Source of the DNA: Rhizobium johnstonii 3841
GTDB taxonomy: Bacteria > Pseudomonadota > Alphaproteobacteria > Rhizobiales > Rhizobiaceae
Reading direction: 5' to 3'
NCBI RefSeq assembly: GCF_000009265.1
Contig: NC_008380.1
Coordinates: 2,919,501 to 2,983,500, forward strand
DNA: 64,000 bases
Shown piece by piece: positions 60,616 through 64,000 of this stretch. A program made the translations under genes and the position numbers. Each line of letters starts with the position of its first letter. The stretch's first letter is position 1. A model generated the notes under the pieces. The model saw only the letters and a program-made list of their open reading frames with translations, was not told the DNA's origin and did no database searches.

Positions 60616-61596
60616 CTACAGAAAACACAAGAAAAGCCCGAACGTAACACCGGCGAGCACCATGCAGCTGGCATAGAATACCGATACGCCATCCTCGATG
60701 TCGCCTGAGGTCGCCACGTCGCGACCGGTGTCGTTGATCATCGGTTCGCGCACGATGACGCCGCCATAGATGCGCGGGCCGGCGAGCTGGACATTCAGCG
60801 CGCCTGCCATGGCCGCCTCCGGCCTGCCGGAGTTCGGCGAACGGTGCAGGGCCCCGTCGCGCATCGCGACCCGGATCGCCTCGCGCCCGGCGCTTGTTCC
60901 CCGCCGGATCCAGGCGCCGGCGGCGATCAGCAGGATAGAGAGCCGGGCGGCCGGCCAGTTGGCGATATCGTCGAGTCGGGCGGCCGCCCAGCCGAAATCG
61001 ATATATTTTTCCGACTTGTGGCCGATCATCGAATCCGCCGTGTTCAGCATCTTGTAGGCGAAGAGCCCTGGCAGGCCGAAGACGGCATACCAGAGAGCCG
61101 GCGCCACGACGCCGTCGGAAAAATTCTCGGCAAGGCTTTCGATCGCCGCGCGGCAGACGGCTGGCTCATCCAGCGTCTCGGGATCGCGTCCGACGATGCG
61201 GGAAACGGCGGTCCGCCCGCCGGCAAGCCCCTCGTCGCGCAAGGCGACGGCGACGGCCGCGACGTGATCGGCAAGGCTTTTCTGCGCCAGGAAGATCGCC
61301 ACCAGCCCGGTCTCCAGCAAGATGCCGGCAAGGCCGAACAGCGCGAAGAACCGGTTGAACACGAAGCCTGCGGCTATCGCCACCAGAAGCAGCGCCAGGA
61401 TGGCGGCGATACCGTTCATTCGGCGTTGCGAGCCGGTGAGACTTTCCGGGTTGAGCTGCCGGTCGGCATAAGAGATCGCCGCGCCGAACATGACGACGGG
61501 ATGCGGCATCCGCGACCACAACCATTGCGGATCGCCGGCGATCCGGTCGAGCAGCAGCGCCAGAAGCAGTACGAGAAGGTTTTCGTCGATCGTCAT
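60616..61596 (-). CDS. cobD: Adenosylcobinamide-phosphate synthase (CobD/CbiB)
   Basis: A 326-residue inner-membrane enzyme that attaches aminopropanol phosphate to adenosylcobyric acid. Family marks are LLDRIAGDPQWLWSRMPHPV, then FSDGVVAPALWYAVFGLPGL and KMLNTADSMIGHKSEKYIDF. ALHRSPNSGRPEAAMAGALN lies near the C-terminus. Enterobacterial naming is cbiB. It overlaps cobC by 4 bp. Confidence 0.93.
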   Translation of the reverse strand: MTIDENLLVLLLALLLDRIAGDPQWLWSRMPHPVVMFGAAISYADRQLNPESLTGSQRRMNGIAAILALLLVAIAAGFVFNRFFALFGLAGILLETGLVAIFLAQKSLADHVAAVAVALRDEGLAGGRTAVSRIVGRDPETLDEPAVCRAAIESLAENFSDGVVAPALWYAVFGLPGLFAYKMLNTADSMIGHKSEKYIDFGWAAARLDDIANWPAARLSILLIAAGAWIRRGTSAGREAIRVAMRDGALHRSPNSGRPEAAMAGALNVQLAGPRIYGGVIVREPMINDTGRDVATSGDIEDGVSVFYASCMVLAGVTFGLFLCFL

Positions 61597-62675
61597 CGCT
61601 CAAATCTCTGAAGGGCTTCGCTAAGCCGCCTGTCGGCCGCCGGAGCGGGCGTCAGCCCGAAACGCAGCCAATCCGGCGCATAGTCGAACTTGCGGACGAG
61701 AATATGATGGCGGCAGAGATGCGTGTAAATGTCGCCGGCTTTCGCATCGGCGACAAGGGTGAAGAGCGCTGTTCCTCCAGCCATCCGCAACCCCGCGCCC
61801 TTCAGCACTGCATGCAGGCCGGCGCTGCGCTCGTCGATGCGGCCGCGAATCGGAGAAACATCCGAGCGCAGCAGCGAACCCGCAATCGAAAGAGCCGGGC
61901 CGGAGACCGCCCAGGGACCGAGCCAGTCTTCGAAACGCGCGAGAATATCATCCCGCGCAATCGCAAAACCGAGCCGTAGGCCGGCAAGCCCGAAGAACTT
62001 GCCGAAAGAGCGGAAGATGATCAGGTTCGGAAGCTGCTGCGCCCGGGATGCGAGGCTGAGCGCCGGATCGGTATCACCGAAGGCCTCGTCGACGACGAGA
62101 AGCCCGCCTGCTGCCTTCATCCTGTCGTGCAGGGCAATCAGTGTTTCGGCCGGCCATGCCAGTCCGTCGGGATTGTTCGGATTGACGACGACAGCCAGCC
62201 GATGCTCGATCCCGATCGCGGCAACATTATCGACCGCGTCGACGGTAAAACCGGCCGAGGTCAAGGCACGCGCATACTCGCCATAGGTCGGCGATACCAC
62301 GGCAACCTTGTTGTCCGTCACGGCAACCTTGTTGTCCGTCACGGCAACCCTGTTGTCCGTCACAGCGACTCGGTCGTCCGTGACGTCAACCAGCCTACCC
62401 TCGACCAGACGTGGCAGAAGCTGAATCACCGATTGCGTGCCTGGCACCGGCAGCGGCAGGATCTCACCGCTGCCGTAATGATCGCGCGCCGCACGCCTCG
62501 CCGCCTCGACCAGATGCCTGTCCGGCAGGCGATGCCAGGCCCTTGCCGAAATATCCGGCAGCGCGACGGGGCACGGATTGATGCCTGTGGAAAGATCGAG
62601 CCAGTCTTCCGGCCTGCCGCCGAAGGTAGCGGCAGCCGCGGTGATGCCGCCGCCGTGAACGATCGGTGCGCTCAT
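61593..62675 (-). CDS. cobC: Threonine-phosphate decarboxylase (PLP enzyme), cobalamin pathway
   Basis: A 360-residue fold-type I PLP enzyme (CobC in P. denitrificans naming, CobD in Salmonella) that supplies aminopropanol phosphate. It begins HGGGITAAAATFGG and DWLDLSTGINPCP. The cofactor Asn/Asp/Tyr sites lie in VVNPNNPDGL and VVDEAFGD, and the PLP Lys is in IIFRSFGKFFGLAGLRLGFA. A 21-base in-frame tandem repeat inserts about 28 residues of VAVTDNK-type repeats near residues 100-125. Enzyme function is probably kept because the repeat falls before the PLP core. Confidence 0.92.
   Translation of the reverse strand: MSAPIVHGGGITAAAATFGGRPEDWLDLSTGINPCPVALPDISARAWHRLPDRHLVEAARRAARDHYGSGEILPLPVPGTQSVIQLLPRLVEGRLVDVTDDRVAVTDNRVAVTDNKVAVTDNKVAVVSPTYGEYARALTSAGFTVDAVDNVAAIGIEHRLAVVVNPNNPDGLAWPAETLIALHDRMKAAGGLLVVDEAFGDTDPALSLASRAQQLPNLIIFRSFGKFFGLAGLRLGFAIARDDILARFEDWLGPWAVSGPALSIAGSLLRSDVSPIRGRIDERSAGLHAVLKGAGLRMAGGTALFTLVADAKAGDIYTHLCRHHILVRKFDYAPDWLRFGLTPAPAADRRLSEALQRFER
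62299..62382. repeat. In-frame 21-bp tandem repeat inside cobC
   Basis: Four copies of a 21-base unit run from 62299 to 62382. Copies 1 and 2 are identical, copy 3 has one change and copy 4 is diverged. They encode four seven-residue repeats of the form V-A-V-T-D-N-K, with variants R for K and D for N. The unit length keeps the frame, so copy number can vary without truncating the enzyme. Confidence 0.92.
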
Positions 62676-63979
62676 CCTGCCGCTCCGGCAAGATCGATCA
62701 GATGCATGTAGGAGCCTGCCACCTGGTCGCGCCTGAGACCGGCGGCACCCAGATCGGTTCCGAGCGCATCCTGCACCTGAAAAAGCCGCTTGCCCTGGCC
62801 CTCGGAGACGACGGTGGAATAGTGGAATTCATGCGCCGTCATCATTCGCGCGAAAAAGGCGCCGTCGAGTGGCACAACGCGGCGATAACCCAGATGGCGT
62901 TTCCGCTCGGCATAACTGGTGACGACCGGCAGCAGGCCGAGCATCTGATGACGCTTGCCCTCCGCGTCGATCAACCCGTCGCCAAGCACCATGTAGCCGC
63001 CGCACTCGCCGTAGATCCGGATGTCGCGCGCTGCCGCATCGAGCATGCCGGCGCGGAAATTCTGCGCCTCTGCCAGCCGTCCGGCATGCAGCTCGGGATA
63101 ACCGCCGGGCAGATAGATCGCATCGGCATCCAAAGCCGGCGGCTCGTCGGCGAGCGGCGAGAAAAAGGAGATCGCAGCACCCCGGCGGCGCCAGCCGAGC
63201 AGCATATGCTCGTAGGAAAAGGCAAAGGCGATGTCGCGCGCCACTGCAATCCGAGCACCCAGCGGCGGCAGTCGGTCGATATTGGCCGCCGACGGACGAT
63301 TGAGACCCTGCTTTGCAATGCGCAGCAGGAATTCGAAATTGCATTCCTCGGAGACCGCATCCGCCGCATGATCGATGAATGCGTCGAGCGTGGCATGTTC
63401 GCCGGCCTGGACGAGGCCGAGATGGCGCTCCGGCAGGGAAAGCGCCTTGTCGCTGCCGATGACGGCGATGACAGGCATACGGATCGCTTCGAGCGCCTGT
63501 CGCAGCATCGCTTCGTGCCGGTCGCTGCCGACCTTGTTGAGGATGACGCCGGCGACGCGGACATCGGCACGGAAACCGGCAAAACCCGAAACCAGCGGCG
63601 CGACCGACTGCGACATGCGCGAGGCATCGACGACGAGCACCACGGAAAGCCCGAGCTGGGCGGCGAGATCGGCCGCCGTTCCCTTTCCGTCGGCCGCCCC
63701 GTCGAAAAGCCCCATCATCGCCTCGATGACGAGGATGCGGTCGCCGGAACGGTGAAGGGCGGCATTGGCCGAGATCAGTTCCGGGCGCATTGCCCAGGGA
63801 TCGAAATTCAGGCAGAGCGTGCCGCTTGCGGCCGCATGGAAGGCGGGATCGATATAGTCAGGGCCGGCCTTGCCGGGCGCGACCGCGATGCCGCGCCGGC
63901 GAAGCGCCCGGAGCAGACCGAGCGTCACCGTCGTCTTGCCGGCGCCGGAGGATGGTGCTGCAATCAGGAGGCCGCTCAT
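62672..63979 (-). CDS. cobB: Cobyrinic acid a,c-diamide synthase
   Basis: A 435-residue ATP-dependent amidase that amidates carboxylates a and c (hydrogenobyrinic acid in the aerobic pathway). The N-terminal dethiobiotin-synthetase-like domain has the P-loop PSSGAGKTTVTLGLL (9-23) and KAGPDYIDPAFH. The C-terminal class I glutamine amidotransferase domain has PGGYPE and the nucleophile in IYGECGGYMVLG, with the terminal His in EFHYS. The start is an ATG overlapping the upstream stop by 4 bp. It leads cobB-cobC-cobD as seen in P. denitrificans. Confidence 0.93.
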   Translation of the reverse strand: MSGLLIAAPSSGAGKTTVTLGLLRALRRRGIAVAPGKAGPDYIDPAFHAAASGTLCLNFDPWAMRPELISANAALHRSGDRILVIEAMMGLFDGAADGKGTAADLAAQLGLSVVLVVDASRMSQSVAPLVSGFAGFRADVRVAGVILNKVGSDRHEAMLRQALEAIRMPVIAVIGSDKALSLPERHLGLVQAGEHATLDAFIDHAADAVSEECNFEFLLRIAKQGLNRPSAANIDRLPPLGARIAVARDIAFAFSYEHMLLGWRRRGAAISFFSPLADEPPALDADAIYLPGGYPELHAGRLAEAQNFRAGMLDAAARDIRIYGECGGYMVLGDGLIDAEGKRHQMLGLLPVVTSYAERKRHLGYRRVVPLDGAFFARMMTAHEFHYSTVVSEGQGKRLFQVQDALGTDLGAAGLRRDQVAGSYMHLIDLAGAAG

Positions 63980-64000
63980 GCCCGCACCTTGCCGGACCGG
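63976..64000 (-). CDS. 3' end of an upstream gene, possibly cobA
   Basis: On the minus strand the last bases of the window read as RSGKVRA followed by TGA, whose ATGA overlaps the cobB start. In P. denitrificans, cobA (uroporphyrinogen-III methyltransferase) precedes cobB, so it is a reasonable guess. Only eight codons are visible, too few to identify it. Confidence 0.3.

Noticed and set aside
62299..62382. CRISPR-like array
   Set aside because: The repeats are directly adjacent with no spacers and are in frame inside cobC, so this is a minisatellite.
60600..64000. Cobalamin riboswitch within the cobBCD part
   Set aside because: The genes overlap by 4 bp, leaving no space. Any riboswitch would be upstream of the window edge.

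Overview
The window reads as a chromosomal stretch of a Rhizobium species close to R. leguminosarum / R. etli. The basis is recognition of protein families and gene order, not a database search: a RopA-type porin, the six-gene very-long-chain fatty acid (lipid A) cluster acpXL-fabZXL-fabF2XL-fabF1XL-adh2XL-lpxXL, an FnrN-type oxygen regulator behind two anaeroboxes, cobalamin genes in the Pseudomonas denitrificans order, and several palindromic intergenic repeats of the kind common in rhizobia. Composition is GC-rich throughout. I saw no tRNA, rRNA, insertion sequence, prophage or CRISPR array.

Layout. 1-5.0 kb: a DUF2270 membrane protein running off the left edge, a methyltransferase, a GST, and a near mirror-image block of two translationally coupled ArsR-SRPBCC pairs with two DUF1801 proteins and a small membrane protein between them. 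5.2-9.5 kb: a sulfonate uptake and desulfonation operon (ssuA, a small ORF, ssuD, ssuC, ssuB). 9.7-16.6 kb: an MGMT-like protein, a beta-hydroxyacid dehydrogenase with an AlkD-like protein, a LysR regulator, the porin, an Lrp regulator, a uracil-DNA glycosylase family protein and a secreted-type nuclease. 16.7-23.4 kb: a PleC/DivJ-like histidine kinase, dgkA, divergent cobT and cobS, DUF1289, a retropepsin-like protease, an EamA half transporter and a LysR regulator. 23.4-25.9 kb: an SDR and an ABC-2 exporter.

26.4-39.7 kb: a nine-gene carbohydrate operon on the minus strand (binding protein, two permeases, ATPase, GH2 mannosidase, sugar isomerase-like protein, Gfo/Idh oxidoreductase, aldo/keto reductase, GH43 xylosidase), divergent from a LacI regulator, with three matching operator-like sites between them. 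It looks like a complete uptake and degradation route for a plant beta-linked oligosaccharide.

39.7-46.0 kb is the most unusual part. It holds a complete but non-canonical leucyl-tRNA synthetase with a long leader, a LysR regulator, and a compact three-gene operon of a C39-type papain-fold protein, a D-Ala-D-Ala ligase and a P-loop ATPase/kinase. 46.0-52.9 kb: a methyltransferase, two GNATs, a nitrilase-family amidase, gnd with its terminator, an AraC-SRPBCC-VOC operon and a PAS protein. 53.0-58.6 kb: the lipid A very-long-chain acyl cluster. 58.8-60.5 kb: fnrN, an L,D-transpeptidase and a zinc-ribbon protein. 60.6 kb to the right edge: cobD-cobC-cobB, each overlapping the next by 4 bp, probably preceded by cobA.
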